A stretch of DNA of 64,000 bases, from the NCBI RefSeq assembly GCF_008801925.2, contig NZ_CP062804.1:1054001-1118000 (forward strand), given 5' to 3'. Positions 19,501 through 28,650 of the stretch are shown here, piece by piece. The notes under the pieces are model-generated. The model was given only the letters and a program-made list of their open reading frames with translations, did no database searches and was not told where the DNA came from. The stretch comes from Cupriavidus basilensis (GTDB lineage Bacteria > Pseudomonadota > Gammaproteobacteria > Burkholderiales > Burkholderiaceae). The translations under genes were made by a program, and so were the position numbers. Each line of letters opens with the position of its first letter. Within the stretch, counting starts at the first letter, position 1.

Positions 19501-19576
19501 CCAGGCCGCCGGCAAGCCGGTACGGCCGCAAGGCTGGCTTGCCCGACTGCTGGCCCGCTTGGGAGTACGCCGATGA
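16529..19576 (+). CDS. hmfA: 2-Furoyl-CoA dehydrogenase large (molybdopterin) subunit with fused CoxG-like domain
   Basis: 1015 residues. The first ~840 are a xanthine dehydrogenase-family molybdenum-binding subunit: DSGGSFGVKQ cofactor motif and the active-site Glu in LGAKGLGEGNN. Residues from about 850 to 1000 (ARGSVDLDATPEAIFAVLMD onward) form an SRPBCC domain like CoxG, normally a separate protein involved in membrane anchoring or maturation of CO dehydrogenase. With HmfB and HmfC it would hydroxylate 2-furoyl-CoA at C5. Start ATG 16529 has GGGAGG upstream. The gene overlaps hmfB by ATGA. Assignment to furoate rests on the whole gene order LysR-L-M-S-ligase-hydratase-MFS; other aromatic CoA esters are the alternative. 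Bases 16867-16911 are repeated exactly at 36-80. Confidence 0.85.
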   Translation: MSDKRSLPAAAAAIHLESAAAGAASRQRHVGRSMERLEDAAILTGRGRYGDDLGVKPGTLHAAIVRSPHAHAELGTIDATAALAAPGVHAVLTGADLAAWSRPFVVAVKSPMEQWALAMDRVRYVGEPVAVVMAESRALAEDALDLVRVNYRVLPPVVSIEAALADDAPILHPGVGANVVSDRHFRYGEPEAAFAAAPHRVTLTAHYPRNTCTPIECGVVIAEFLPGDEGYDVTSNFMGPFSLHAVMAMALKVPANRLRHKAPRDSGGSFGVKQAVFPYAVLMCLASRKAGAPVKWVEDRLEHLSAATSATARLSTLEAAVESDGRIKALAYDQIEDCGGYLRAPEPATFYRMHGCLTGAYDIPNLLVRNRVVMTNKTPTGLVRGFGGPQVYFALERLVHRIATQLGLDPLDVYRRNFVAADAFPYRAAAGALLDSGNYQLALARALEEGGYYELTCRREVARAEGRLYGIGFAAIVEPSVSNMGYITTAMPAEARKKAGPKNGAIASATVSVDLLGGVVVTIASTPAGQGHMTVCAQVVADVLGVNPADVVVNVEFDTHKDAWSVAAGNYSSRFAGAVAGTVHLAAERVRDKLARIVAPQFGCTPAEVVFEDGRIARKGAPESGLPFTRVASNAPHWSPQQLPAGEEPGLRETVFWSPPNLEAPDENDRINTSAAYGFAFDMCGVEIDRATGRVRIDRYVTAHDAGTLLNPALADGQIRGAFAQGLGAALMEEFRYGADGSFQSGTLADYLMPTTCEVPDPVIVHLETPSPFTPLGAKGLGEGNNMSTPPCIANAVADALGEQDIRLPLTPAKVMAMVGFDDPPPSRPELLEAMREAAVPAARKGSAKALTARGSVDLDATPEAIFAVLMDPQALAKVVPGCHALERTAENHYRADVTVGVGMIKARFEAEIALSDLDPPRRLRLAGAGMSSLGSARGAGLVELVPHGSGTRLSYDYEAEVSGKVAAVGGRMLEGAAKVVLRQLFESLGRQAAGKPVRPQGWLARLLARLGVRR

Positions 19577-20388
19577 AACCGTCTGCTTTCGATTACCTGC
19601 GCGCCGAGACCACGCAGCACGCGCTCGAGGCGCTGGCCCGTGGCGGCGAGGGCGCGCGCGTGCTGGCCGGCGGCCAGTCGCTGATGGCGGTGCTCAATAT
19701 GCGCCTGGCGCAGCCGCAACTGCTGATCGATATCTCGCGCACCGTCGAGCTGGACACGGTGCGGGTGGAAGACGCGCACCTGGTGGTGGGTGCCGCGGCC
19801 ACGCAGGGCAGCGTCGAATGGCGCCGCTCGCTGGCCGACGAGGTGCCGCTGCTGGCCATGGCCTTTCCGCATATCTCGCATTTCCAGATCCGGAATCGCG
19901 GCACCGTGTGCGGCTCGGTCGCCCATGCCGACCCGAGCGCGGAATTGCCCCTGGTGCTGACCGCGCTGGGCGGCGAGGTGGTGCTGCGTTCAGCCCGCCG
20001 CCGCCGCGTGCTGCCTGCGGCCAGCTTCTTCCAGGGCATGTTGATGACGGCGCGCGAGCCCGACGAGCTGGTGGAGGCCGTGCGCTTTCCGCTGCGGCGC
20101 CCCGGGGCGCGCTACGGCTTTGCCGAATTCTCCGCGCGCCACGGCGATTTTGCGCTGGTGGCCTGCGCGGCCACCGTGACCGATGACGCCATCGCGCTGG
20201 CGGTTGGCGGCGTGGCGGACAGGCCGGTGCTGGAAACCTGGCCGCGCCTGCAGGGCAAGGACCTGGAGCAGGCCATCAACGATTTCAGTTGGAAACTGGG
20301 CGCGCAGGACGACGCCCATATCAGCGCGCAGTACCGCCGGCACCTGGTGCGGCAACTGAGCATGCGTGTGATCGAGGAGGCAAAATGA
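19573..20388 (+). CDS. hmfB: 2-Furoyl-CoA dehydrogenase FAD-binding medium subunit
   Basis: 271 residues, CoxM-like. FAD-binding motifs AGGQSLMAVLNMRLAQP (about residues 32-48) and RNRGTVCGSVAHADPSAELP (about 109-128) are intact, followed by the CO dehydrogenase flavoprotein C-terminal domain. It passes electrons from the iron-sulfur subunit to the acceptor. Its start overlaps the hmfA stop (ATGA) and its stop overlaps the hmfC start (ATGA), a tightly coupled L-M-S order. Confidence 0.9.
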   Translation: MKPSAFDYLRAETTQHALEALARGGEGARVLAGGQSLMAVLNMRLAQPQLLIDISRTVELDTVRVEDAHLVVGAAATQGSVEWRRSLADEVPLLAMAFPHISHFQIRNRGTVCGSVAHADPSAELPLVLTALGGEVVLRSARRRRVLPAASFFQGMLMTAREPDELVEAVRFPLRRPGARYGFAEFSARHGDFALVACAATVTDDAIALAVGGVADRPVLETWPRLQGKDLEQAINDFSWKLGAQDDAHISAQYRRHLVRQLSMRVIEEAK

Positions 20389-20963
20389 GCAAGACCAACA
20401 AGGGCGCCGTTTCCGGCAAGCCCGCCGAGGTAATGCAGCGCCAGGAGCAACGCCGCATCACCCTGACGCTGAACGGCCGCGAGCGCAGCGGCCATTGCGA
20501 GCCGCGCGAGCTGCTGTCGGACTTCCTGCGCCACGAGCTCGGCGCCACCGGCACCCATGTGGGTTGCGAGCACGGCGTCTGCGGCGCATGCACGGTACGC
20601 GTTGACGGCGTTGCCGCGCGCTCGTGCCTGATGCTGGCGGTGCAGGCCGAGCACCGGGCCATCGATACCGTCGAAGGGCTGGCGCCGGCCGAGGGACTGG
20701 GCGACCTGCAAGAAGCCTTCCGCCGCCACCACGCGCTGCAGTGCGGCTTCTGCACCGCAGGAATCCTGATGTCGTGCGCGGACTACCTGGAGCGCGTGCC
20801 GGAACCCAGCGAGGCGCAGGTGCGCGACATGCTGTCCGGCCACCTGTGCCGCTGTACGGGCTACACCCCCATTGTGGCCGCCGTGCTCGACGTAGCCGCG
20901 ATCCGTGCACGGGCTCGTCATGCTGCTGCCGGCGTAGATACCCAGGAGGCCTGCAATGCTTGA
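20385..20963 (+). CDS. hmfC: 2-Furoyl-CoA dehydrogenase 2Fe-2S small subunit
   Basis: 192 residues. Two [2Fe-2S] sites are complete: the plant-type CEHGVCGAC with its distal cysteine (SCLM), and the four-helix CGFC...CRCTGY pair. The N-terminal ~30 residues before the ferredoxin domain are charged and longer than usual for the family. GAGGAG precedes ATG 20385, which overlaps the hmfB stop. The gene overlaps hmfD by eight bases. Confidence 0.9.
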   Translation: MSKTNKGAVSGKPAEVMQRQEQRRITLTLNGRERSGHCEPRELLSDFLRHELGATGTHVGCEHGVCGACTVRVDGVAARSCLMLAVQAEHRAIDTVEGLAPAEGLGDLQEAFRRHHALQCGFCTAGILMSCADYLERVPEPSEAQVRDMLSGHLCRCTGYTPIVAAVLDVAAIRARARHAAAGVDTQEACNA

Positions 20964-22560
20964 TCTAGGCCGCACCTTCCTGCAAAGCGTGGAGCGCAGC
21001 CCGCACACGCCCGCCATTGTCGACGGCGACCTGATGCTCACCTATGCGCAATGGTACGAGCGCATCCGGTGCGTGGCGTCCGGCCTGCGCGAGATCGGCC
21101 TCGCGCCGGGCGATCGCCTGCTGGCCGTGTTGCAAAACCGCTGGGAAATGGCCACGCTGCACTGGGCCTGCCAGTTCGCCGGCATCGTGATGGTGCCGCT
21201 GAACTGGCGCGCCAAGCCGGAGGAGCTCGATTACTGTGTGCAGGATGCCGGCGTCAAGGCGCTGGTGTTCGAGCCGGTCAGCGCCGATGCGGTGCTGGGC
21301 AGCCCCGCGGCGCAGGCCGTGCCCTGCATTGCGCTGGACTGCGCGGCTGGCGGCTCGATGTCCTTCGCTTCGCTGCTGGACAGCGTCGCGCTGCATGGCG
21401 ACCCGGTGGCACAAGCGAGCGATGTCTCGCTGATGCTCTACACCTCGGGCACCACCGGCAAGCCCAAGGGCGTGCCGCGCCGCCACCAGCACGAGCGCGC
21501 CGCGGCGCTGGCGCACGTGGCGCAGAACCTGTATCGCCATGGTGAGCGCACCCTTGGCGTGATGCCGCTCTACCACACCATGGGCGTGCGCTCGCTGCTG
21601 GCAATGGCGCTGGTGGATGGCCTGTTCGTCTGCGTGCGGCGCTGGAACGCCGGGCAGGCGCTCGAGGAGATCAACACCCACCGAATCAGCTGCCTGTACC
21701 TGGTGCCGACGCTGTACCACGACCTGCTGGCCGATCCGGGGTTCGATGCCTGCATCGTGCGCAGCGTGAGCAAGCTCGGCTTTGCCGGCGCCTCGATGAA
21801 CGACGGCCTGCTGCGCCGCCTTGCGCTGGCCTTCGAGCCGGAGCTGTTCGTGAACCACTACGGCTCATCCGAGGTGTACACCTTCAGCGTGGACCAGCGC
21901 GCCACCCGCAAGCCCGGCAGCGCCGGGCGCGCCGGCATCAATACGCGCCTGCGCGTGGTGCGCCTGGATGCCCGCTCACCCGACGATCTGGCGGCTACCG
22001 GCGAGGAAGGCCAGATCATCGCCGACCTGCGCGGCGACGAGGCCTTCGAGGGCTACTGGAACCGCGACGACGCCAACGCCAAATCGCTGCGCGATGGCTG
22101 GTACTTTACCGGCGACACCGGCTACTTCGATGCCGAGGGCGATCTCTTCGTCAGCGGCCGGGTGGACGACATGATCATCAGCGGCGGCGAGAACATCTCC
22201 CCGGTCGATATCGAATCGGTGCTGTCGCTGCATCCGGCGGTCGATGAGGTGGCGGTGGCCGGCGTGCCGGATCCGCGCTGGGGCCAGAAGGTGGTGGCTT
22301 TCGTCAAGCCGCGCGGCAACATCGACGCGCAAGCCCTGGATACCTACTGCCGCGGCTCTGACCTGGTCAATTTCAAGCGCCCGCGCGACTACGTCTTCGT
22401 GGAGGAGATTCCCAAGTCGCCGGTCGGCAAGATCCTGCGCCGCAAGTTGTCCGCCGGCGAATACGCGCTGGCCCCGCATTCCATGAGCCCCGACCCTAAT
22501 ACCAACCCCAACCCCAACCAGGCTGCGGACGCCGCGCCTGTCGATACCATCAAGGAGTAA
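20956..22560 (+). CDS. hmfD: 2-Furoyl-CoA synthetase (AMP-forming acyl-CoA ligase)
   Basis: 534 residues, ANL-superfamily ligase. The P-loop-like LMLYTSGTTGKPKGVP, the GDTGYFDAEGDLFVSGR hinge region with the VDDMIISGGENISP motif, and the catalytic lysine in PKSPVGKILRR are all present. It would activate 2-furoate with ATP and CoA. The last ~25 residues are low-complexity (NTNPNPNQ) and not part of the fold. It overlaps hmfC and is followed by hmfE after three bases, with AAGGAG inside its 3' end. Other short or aromatic acids remain possible substrates. Confidence 0.87.
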   Translation: MLDLGRTFLQSVERSPHTPAIVDGDLMLTYAQWYERIRCVASGLREIGLAPGDRLLAVLQNRWEMATLHWACQFAGIVMVPLNWRAKPEELDYCVQDAGVKALVFEPVSADAVLGSPAAQAVPCIALDCAAGGSMSFASLLDSVALHGDPVAQASDVSLMLYTSGTTGKPKGVPRRHQHERAAALAHVAQNLYRHGERTLGVMPLYHTMGVRSLLAMALVDGLFVCVRRWNAGQALEEINTHRISCLYLVPTLYHDLLADPGFDACIVRSVSKLGFAGASMNDGLLRRLALAFEPELFVNHYGSSEVYTFSVDQRATRKPGSAGRAGINTRLRVVRLDARSPDDLAATGEEGQIIADLRGDEAFEGYWNRDDANAKSLRDGWYFTGDTGYFDAEGDLFVSGRVDDMIISGGENISPVDIESVLSLHPAVDEVAVAGVPDPRWGQKVVAFVKPRGNIDAQALDTYCRGSDLVNFKRPRDYVFVEEIPKSPVGKILRRKLSAGEYALAPHSMSPDPNTNPNPNQAADAAPVDTIKE

Positions 22561-22563
22561 GAC

Positions 22564-23379
22564 ATGACCCAGGCAACCGAGATGATCCATCCCGACCAGC
22601 AGCGGCTCCAGCAACTCGACGGCTTCTCCGTGGAGATCGATGCCGGGCGCGAGCGTGCGGATATCATCCTGCACCGTCCACCCTACAACGTGATCGCCAT
22701 GGCGGCGCGCGACCAGTTGCGTGCCGTCATTGAAGCGCTGGATGCCGACGATCGCGTGCGCGTGATCGTGCTGCGTTCGCAAGGCGAGCATTTTTCCAGC
22801 GGCGGCGATATCAAGGGCTTCCTGGAGGCATCGCCCGAGCATGTCTCGCAACTGGCCTGGAATGTGGCGGCGCCGGCGCGCTGCAGCAAGCCGGTGATTG
22901 CCGCCAACCGCGGCTACTGCTTTGGCGTGGGCTTCGAGCTGTCGCTGGCGTGCGACTTCCGCATCGCCACCGAGACCACGCAGTACGCGCTGCCGGAACA
23001 GAAGCTCGGCCAGATCCCCGGCTCGGGCGGCTCGGCGCGCCTGCAGAAGATGGTGGGCATCGGCCGCACCAAGGACATCGTGATGCGCTCGCGCCGCATC
23101 TCGGGCAAGCAGGCCTATGAGTGGGGCATCGCCGTGGAATGCGTGGCAGACGCCGAGCTGGAGGCCGCCACCGATGCGCTGGTCGACGAGCTGCGCGGCT
23201 TCTCGCCGCTGGCGCAGCGCACCGCCAAGAAGCTGCTCAACGACACCGAGGACGCGCCGCTGTCGATTGCCATCGAGCTGGAAGGGCATTGCTATAGCCG
23301 CCTGCGCAGCTCGGACGATTTCCGCGAAGGCGTGGAAGCCTTCCACGGCAAGCGCAAGCCGGCGTTCCGCGGCAGCTGA
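22564..23379 (+). CDS. hmfE: Enoyl-CoA hydratase-family protein, probable 2-oxoglutaryl-CoA hydrolase
   Basis: 271 residues, crotonase fold. The oxyanion-hole region SSGGDIKGF and both glutamates of classical hydratases are visible (GVGFELSLACDF and LPEQKLGQIPGSGG). In the furoate pathway, 5-hydroxy-2-furoyl-CoA tautomerises and its lactone opens to 2-oxoglutaryl-CoA; HmfE is assigned the release of 2-oxoglutarate. That role is taken from the described cluster, not visible in the sequence. AAGGAG is placed seven bases before the start. Confidence 0.83.
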   Translation: MTQATEMIHPDQQRLQQLDGFSVEIDAGRERADIILHRPPYNVIAMAARDQLRAVIEALDADDRVRVIVLRSQGEHFSSGGDIKGFLEASPEHVSQLAWNVAAPARCSKPVIAANRGYCFGVGFELSLACDFRIATETTQYALPEQKLGQIPGSGGSARLQKMVGIGRTKDIVMRSRRISGKQAYEWGIAVECVADAELEAATDALVDELRGFSPLAQRTAKKLLNDTEDAPLSIAIELEGHCYSRLRSSDDFREGVEAFHGKRKPAFRGS

Positions 23380-23559
23380 TGGAAATCGCGGGCGCGCCGG
23401 CAAGGCCGCTCGCATCCCGGATGAACTGACCGGATAACGATGCCCGCTGCCACGGGGCAAGCATCGCGGGGGGAGCGCTTGCCTGGCGGCAAGGCACCGC
23501 CCGCGCGCCACCCGCTGCCGTCATGATCCAAGCAGAGATCCAAATCAAAGGAGACAACA

Positions 23560-24909
23560 ATGGAAGCCGTAGCAAAGAAGAGTGCAGCGACGATCAGCGA
23601 GGCGCTGCCAGCGGCGAGCAATCGCCAGGTGTTTGGTGCCGTGGCGGCGTCGTGCATGGGATGGGCGCTGGACCTGTTCGACCTGTTCATCCTGCTGTTC
23701 GTGGCGCCCGTGATCGGCAGGCTGTTTTTCCCGTCGGAGCACGCCATGCTGTCGCTGGCGGCGGTGTATGCGTCGTTTGCCGTGACGCTGCTGATGCGGC
23801 CGCTCGGCTCGGCGATCTTCGGCTCTTATGCCGACCGCCATGGCCGCAAGGGGGCGATGGTAGTTGCCGTCACTGGCGTTGGCTTGTCCACGGCGGCGTT
23901 CGGCCTACTGCCGACGGTGGGTCAGGTGGGGCTGCTTGCGCCAGCCTTGTTTATCCTGCTGCGGCTGGTGCAGGGCATCTTCGTGGGTGGCGTGGTGGCA
24001 TCCACCCACACTATCGGTACCGAATCGGTGCCCCCGTCCTGGCGCGGCGCCGTTTCCGGGCTGGTCGGTGGCGGTGGCGCGGGTATCGGGGCGCTGCTGG
24101 CTTCCATTACCTACATGGCGATGACCGCGCTGTTTCCGGGGGAAGCGTTCGACGCCTGGGGTTGGCGCTGCATGTTCTTCTCCGGCATCATCAGCTCGGT
24201 GCTCGGCCTGTTCATCTTCAACTCGCTGGAGGAGTCTCCGCTGTGGAAGCAGTTGCAGGCGGCCAAGGGGCACGCCGCGCCGGTTGAGAACCCGCTGCGC
24301 GTGATCTTCTCGCGCCAGTACCGTGGCGTCCTCTTCGTCAACATCCTGCTCACCGTGGGCGGTGGCAGCGCCTACTACCTGACCTCCGGCTATCTGCCGA
24401 CCTTCCTCAAGGTGGTGGTGAAGGCATCGGCCGGCGAGGCTGCCGCCATCCTGATGGCCAGCAGTCTGGGTGTGATCGTGGCGTCGATCCTTGCCGGCCA
24501 CCTCAGTACGATGATCGGCCGCAAGCGAGCCTTCCTGTTGATCGGCGCGCTGAACGTGGTGCTGCTGCCGCTGCTCTACCAGTGGATGCCGGCGGCGCCG
24601 GACACCACCACGCTCGGCCTGTATGCCGTGGTGCTGTCCATGCTGGGCTGCAGCGGCTTCGCCCCGATCCTCATTTTCCTGAACGAACGGTTCCCCACCA
24701 GCATCCGTGCCACGGGGACCGGCCTGTCATGGAATATCGGCTTTGCCGTCGGTGGCATGATGCCGACCTTTGCTTCGCTGTGCGCCAGCACCCCTGCCGA
24801 ACTGCCCATGGTGCTGGGCATCTTCCTGGCGGTTGTCACCATCATCTACCTGGTGGGTGCGTTCATCGTTCCGGAGACGGCAGGGCGCCTTGGCGACAAT
24901 GGAGCGTAG
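23560..24909 (+). CDS. hmfT1: MFS transporter of the furoate cluster (HmfT1-like)
   Basis: 449 residues, about 12 membrane segments, major facilitator superfamily. The loop motif GSYADRHGRKGAM after segment 2 and DAWGWRCMFFSG are typical of metabolite:H+ symporters. An AAAGGAGACAACA leader gives a strong ribosome binding site. It follows hmfE by 180 bases that hold a short hairpin (23478-23493). Likely importer of furoate or 5-hydroxymethylfuroate; the substrate is inferred from position. Confidence 0.83.
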   Translation: MEAVAKKSAATISEALPAASNRQVFGAVAASCMGWALDLFDLFILLFVAPVIGRLFFPSEHAMLSLAAVYASFAVTLLMRPLGSAIFGSYADRHGRKGAMVVAVTGVGLSTAAFGLLPTVGQVGLLAPALFILLRLVQGIFVGGVVASTHTIGTESVPPSWRGAVSGLVGGGGAGIGALLASITYMAMTALFPGEAFDAWGWRCMFFSGIISSVLGLFIFNSLEESPLWKQLQAAKGHAAPVENPLRVIFSRQYRGVLFVNILLTVGGGSAYYLTSGYLPTFLKVVVKASAGEAAAILMASSLGVIVASILAGHLSTMIGRKRAFLLIGALNVVLLPLLYQWMPAAPDTTTLGLYAVVLSMLGCSGFAPILIFLNERFPTSIRATGTGLSWNIGFAVGGMMPTFASLCASTPAELPMVLGIFLAVVTIIYLVGAFIVPETAGRLGDNGA

Positions 24910-25006
24910 AGATCCAGCATGCGGGGGCTGCATCTTTCCCATGAAAGGCAGGGGGGCGCGAGCGCATCCCGATGTTCGTAGCGGTGGCAAACGCGGCTAG
25001 AATGCA

Positions 25007-26776
25007 ATGACCCCGCGGTTTGCGCACGTGCGATGCCTTTGGGTCCGACGCGAACAGATGGCCCCAAACAAAATGGAACGACAGCCTGACTTTTGTCCTC
25101 CCCGCCCGAAAGAGGCCGGCGCCCGACAGCCGGCGCCGCCTCACCTTGGTGACCTGCTTGATAGCTTGAGCGACGGATTCATGTCGATAGACAGATCGTG
25201 GCGCTTCACCTATCTCAACCATACAGCCGAACGATACTTGCAGCAGGAGCGGCAAAACCTGCTGGGGCGCGACATCTGGCAGTGTTACCCGGACTTGGTG
25301 GACTCCGGCTACTACCGCGTCTATCAGCAGACGGCGGCAACCGGACTCCCCGGTCGGCATACTGACTATTACGCACCGCTCGACACCTGGTTTGAGGCTC
25401 GCTCATTTGCCCACGACGATGGCATCACGGTACTCTTTCGCGACGTCACGCGTGAACGCGAACACGCGGCGCAGTTGGAGTTTGAAGCGAGTCACGACTA
25501 TCTGACTGGCTTGCCCAACCGGCGCAAGTGCATGGAAACGCTATCAGGCGCGGTCGCCGAGGCTGCTTCACCAGGCTTGACGCAGGGTGCTTGCCTGGCT
25601 GTGCTGTTTATTGACCTGGACCAATTCAAGGAAGTCAACGATGCGTTCGGTCATGCTGTCGGCGATGATCTGCTGCGCGGCTTTGCGAAAAGGCTGGTCG
25701 CAATTCTCGAGCCTGAGTTTTTCGCCGCGCGCGTAGGGGGCGACGAGTTTGTCCTGCTGTTACGCAATACGACCGAAAACGCGGCAGAAGCGTTCGCGCA
25801 TGCGGTGCTCCGTGAGCTCGCGATGCCATTCGAGGCATGCGGAAGATCCGTCTGCCTGTCGGCCAGCATTGGCATTGCGCTACTGAGAGACGCACCGGAA
25901 TCGGCCGAGGCATTGCTGAGTCGTGCCGACACGGCCATGTACGCAGCGAAGTCATCTGGCCGAATTCAGGTGTGCGCGTACGATGGCGCACTCGACCGCG
26001 GCATGCGTGACCGCCTTGCCTTGCGCATGGATCTACGTGAGGCCTTTGCCGCGAACCAGTTCGAGCTTCATTTCCAGCCTCAGATAGCACTCGCGGATGC
26101 TTCCCCAATCGGTGCCGAGGCGCTTCTTCGCTGGCGTCATCCTCAACGAGGATTGCTGATGCCGCACGCATTCCTGGATGTGTTGCTTGAGTCCCCATAT
26201 GAAGCAACCCTCGTCGAATGGCTGCTCAATGCAGTTTGCCGCCATATCGGTGCCTGGCGACGGCTGGGCGTATCCATACCGCGGATCAGCCTCAATCTGT
26301 CGGCTCGGCAACTTCTCTGTGTGGAACTTACAGATCTGATTCTCCGTATCGCGAGGGCACACGACATCTCCCCCGCAATGCTCGACATCGAAGTCACGGA
26401 GGACAGCCTGGTGAGCGATATCGAGAAGGCAACATCCGTGCTCGCGGCGCTCAAGCTAGCCGGCATATCCACATCGCTGGACGACTTCGGCTCTGGATAC
26501 TCCAGTCTCGGCTATCTGGTCCGACTGCCCATCGACACCCTGAAGATCGACAAGTCGTTCGTTCGGGCGCTGGCCGATTCGGAGAAGGCGTCTGCGATCA
26601 TCCGAAGCATTGTCGGTCTCGCTCGTTCGCTGGGAATGAAAACAATCGCGGAAGGCGTCGAGTGCCAACACCAGGCGGCGGAGCTGAAGGATGCCGGATG
26701 CGATGCCATCCAGGGTTATCTAGTCAGCCGCCCGCTTGGCTCGGAGGCCTTTGCGGAATTCATGCTGCGCATGTGA
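25007..26776 (+). CDS. PAS-GGDEF-EAL c-di-GMP turnover protein
   Basis: About 589 residues, cytoplasmic. A PAS domain (about 45-155) precedes a GGDEF domain with an intact RVGGDEF signature (from residue 244) but no RxxD inhibitory site (EPEF instead), and an EAL domain from about residue 370 with EALLRW, EVTED, DDFGSGYSSL, KIDKSF and AEGVE all present. Both c-di-GMP synthesis and hydrolysis are therefore possible; many such proteins act mainly as phosphodiesterases. Starts at 25007, 25058 and 25073 are in frame; none has a strong ribosome binding site. Convergent with a chemoreceptor gene. Confidence 0.88.
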   Translation: MTPRFAHVRCLWVRREQMAPNKMERQPDFCPPRPKEAGARQPAPPHLGDLLDSLSDGFMSIDRSWRFTYLNHTAERYLQQERQNLLGRDIWQCYPDLVDSGYYRVYQQTAATGLPGRHTDYYAPLDTWFEARSFAHDDGITVLFRDVTREREHAAQLEFEASHDYLTGLPNRRKCMETLSGAVAEAASPGLTQGACLAVLFIDLDQFKEVNDAFGHAVGDDLLRGFAKRLVAILEPEFFAARVGGDEFVLLLRNTTENAAEAFAHAVLRELAMPFEACGRSVCLSASIGIALLRDAPESAEALLSRADTAMYAAKSSGRIQVCAYDGALDRGMRDRLALRMDLREAFAANQFELHFQPQIALADASPIGAEALLRWRHPQRGLLMPHAFLDVLLESPYEATLVEWLLNAVCRHIGAWRRLGVSIPRISLNLSARQLLCVELTDLILRIARAHDISPAMLDIEVTEDSLVSDIEKATSVLAALKLAGISTSLDDFGSGYSSLGYLVRLPIDTLKIDKSFVRALADSEKASAIIRSIVGLARSLGMKTIAEGVECQHQAAELKDAGCDAIQGYLVSRPLGSEAFAEFMLRM

Positions 26777-26812
26777 TAGCACCCTTCAGGCAGAGGGGAG
26801 AACACCGGGATG

Positions 26813-26835
26813 CGGGAGCCCGCAATGGGCTCCCG
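26813..26835. terminator. Hairpin between convergent GGDEF-EAL and chemoreceptor genes
   Basis: CGGGAGCCC-GCAAT-GGGCTCCCG, a perfect 9-bp stem centred in the 65-base convergent gap. There is no T-run on either strand, so termination efficiency is uncertain. Confidence 0.5.
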
Positions 26836-26841
26836 GGACGC

Positions 26842-28650
26842 TTACCCCAGCCTGAACTGCCCCACGACCCCCGCCAACGCGCCCGCCTGCCCCTGCAACG
26901 CTTCGGCCGCCGCGGTGGATTCCTCCACCAGAGCCGCGTTCTGCTGCACCATCTGATCCAGCTGGCTGACCGCCCGGTTCACCTCCTGGATGCCCCGGGT
27001 CTGCTCCTGCGCCGCATTGGTGATCTCGGAAATGATGCTGGTCACCTTGTCCACGTTCCCGACGATCGCATTCATCGTGTCTCCGGCGCGGCGTACCTGC
27101 CCGGAGCCGGACACCACGCTGTCGACGGTGGTCTCGATCAGCGTCTTGATCTCCTTCGCAGCCTGCGAACTGCGTTGCGCCAGGCCGCGCACCTCACCGG
27201 CAACCACGGCGAATCCACGGCCCTGCTCGCCGGCGCGCGCCGCTTCCACGGCAGCATTCAGCGCAAGGATGTTGGTCTGGAATGCAATGCCTTCGATCAC
27301 GCCGATGATGTCGGACACCTTGACCGAAGCCTGCTCGATTGCGCTCATGGTCTGAATGGCCTCGCCAATGGCGGCGCCACCATTGCCAGCGACCTGGGAG
27401 GCCGCGATCGCAGACGCATCAGCTTGCTTGGCCGACATGGCAGACTGGCTCACGGTCGCGGTGATCTGCTCCATCGAGGCCGCCGTCTCTTCCAGGCTCG
27501 CCGCAGCCGATTCAGTCCGCCGCGAAAGGTCGATGTTTCCGGCCGCGATCTCGTTAGCGGCAGCATGGACAGATGCGCTCGCATCCCGAATCTGGCGCAT
27601 CACGCTGACCAGCTTCTCGGCGAACGCGTTGAACGCCTGCGCAATCTGCGCCACCTCATCGGAGCCATTGGCTGGCAGGCGGCGCGTCAGGTCGCCATCC
27701 CCGCTACCGATATCCCGCATGGCGTCGCGAATCACCGACAGCCTTCGGAACGAAACCGCCGTCACCCCGGCGACGATGGCGGCCGCCACGCAAGCGATCA
27801 CGATCAGCACGAACACCGATGCCATCAGCATGGAGCGCATGCCTGCCGTAGCCTCACCTTTGTCCAGCGCGATCACAGCGATCCAGTCCGTGCCGGGCAC
27901 GCCGCGCGCCCGCAGCAGTTTGGGTGCATTGTCCACGTCGACCTGCAAAGGCGCCCTGGCGCCTTCGAGCGCGGCGAGCTTGTCGATGGCAAGCGCGGGC
28001 ATCAGATCCGTCAGGGGCTTGAGCGTGAGCTTATCGTCCTGGTGGGCGACGATCTTGCCGTCCTTTGTGACCAGCACGCCGAAGCTGGCAGGCGTGGGGT
28101 GGATGGCCTTGATGGTGGCGATGACGCTGTCCATGGACACGTCGCCGGCCACCACGCCCTTGAGCACGCCGTCGCGCAGGATGGGCACGGCGAAGGTCAC
28201 GACCAGCTTGCCGCTGCTGGCGGCCACGTAGGGCGGCGTGACCACCGGCTTGCCCGCGGCCACGGCTTGCTTGTACCAGGGGCGGGACGTGGGATCGTAG
28301 TTGGTCCGCAGGCTTTCGGTATCGGAAAACCGGTGGGACTTGTCGGGAAAACCGATGTAGGTCATGACGAAGCCGCCGGCGCTGGCGACCTGCTTGAGCG
28401 CGGCGATGGCGGCGTTGGTGTCGGGCTGCGTTGCCGCGTCCTGCAGCGAGTCGATCATCTGCATGTGGCTCGCCACCCAGTCGGCGATGGCGCCGACGTG
28501 GCCGTTCTGCACGGCGGCCAGGTTGCTGTCGATGGCGTCGTCGTTGTACGAACTGGCCACCACGTGATTGATAACGGCATTGGCGATGAGCGCCACCACG
28601 ACGATGGCCACGGATAGGGCCACGATGCGCGCGCGGAGGGAGGACAGCAT
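26842..28650 (-). CDS. Methyl-accepting chemotaxis protein with dCache sensor
   Basis: 602 residues. First membrane segment about 8-30, a periplasmic double-Cache sensor (about 35-275) including the [18 protein letters not shown] element, second membrane segment near 275-300, a HAMP domain and the cytoplasmic signalling domain whose hairpin tip reads [20 protein letters not shown]. It ends soon after the last helix and lacks a CheR-tethering pentapeptide. dCache sensors of this type commonly bind amino or organic acids. Two identical 15-bp palindromic sites lie upstream (28793-28839). Confidence 0.93.
   Translation of the reverse strand: MLSSLRARIVALSVAIVVVALIANAVINHVVASSYNDDAIDSNLAAVQNGHVGAIADWVASHMQMIDSLQDAATQPDTNAAIAALKQVASAGGFVMTYIGFPDKSHRFSDTESLRTNYDPTSRPWYKQAVAAGKPVVTPPYVAASSGKLVVTFAVPILRDGVLKGVVAGDVSMDSVIATIKAIHPTPASFGVLVTKDGKIVAHQDDKLTLKPLTDLMPALAIDKLAALEGARAPLQVDVDNAPKLLRARGVPGTDWIAVIALDKGEATAGMRSMLMASVFVLIVIACVAAAIVAGVTAVSFRRLSVIRDAMRDIGSGDGDLTRRLPANGSDEVAQIAQAFNAFAEKLVSVMRQIRDASASVHAAANEIAAGNIDLSRRTESAAASLEETAASMEQITATVSQSAMSAKQADASAIAASQVAGNGGAAIGEAIQTMSAIEQASVKVSDIIGVIEGIAFQTNILALNAAVEAARAGEQGRGFAVVAGEVRGLAQRSSQAAKEIKTLIETTVDSVVSGSGQVRRAGDTMNAIVGNVDKVTSIISEITNAAQEQTRGIQEVNRAVSQLDQMVQQNAALVEESTAAAEALQGQAGALAGVVGQFRLG

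Noticed and set aside
26842..28650. Very long open frame on the plus strand opposite the chemoreceptor gene
   Set aside because: Shadow of a high-GC gene; the minus strand shows full chemoreceptor domains, the plus strand none. The same holds for long frames opposite cyoB, hmfA and the importer genes.
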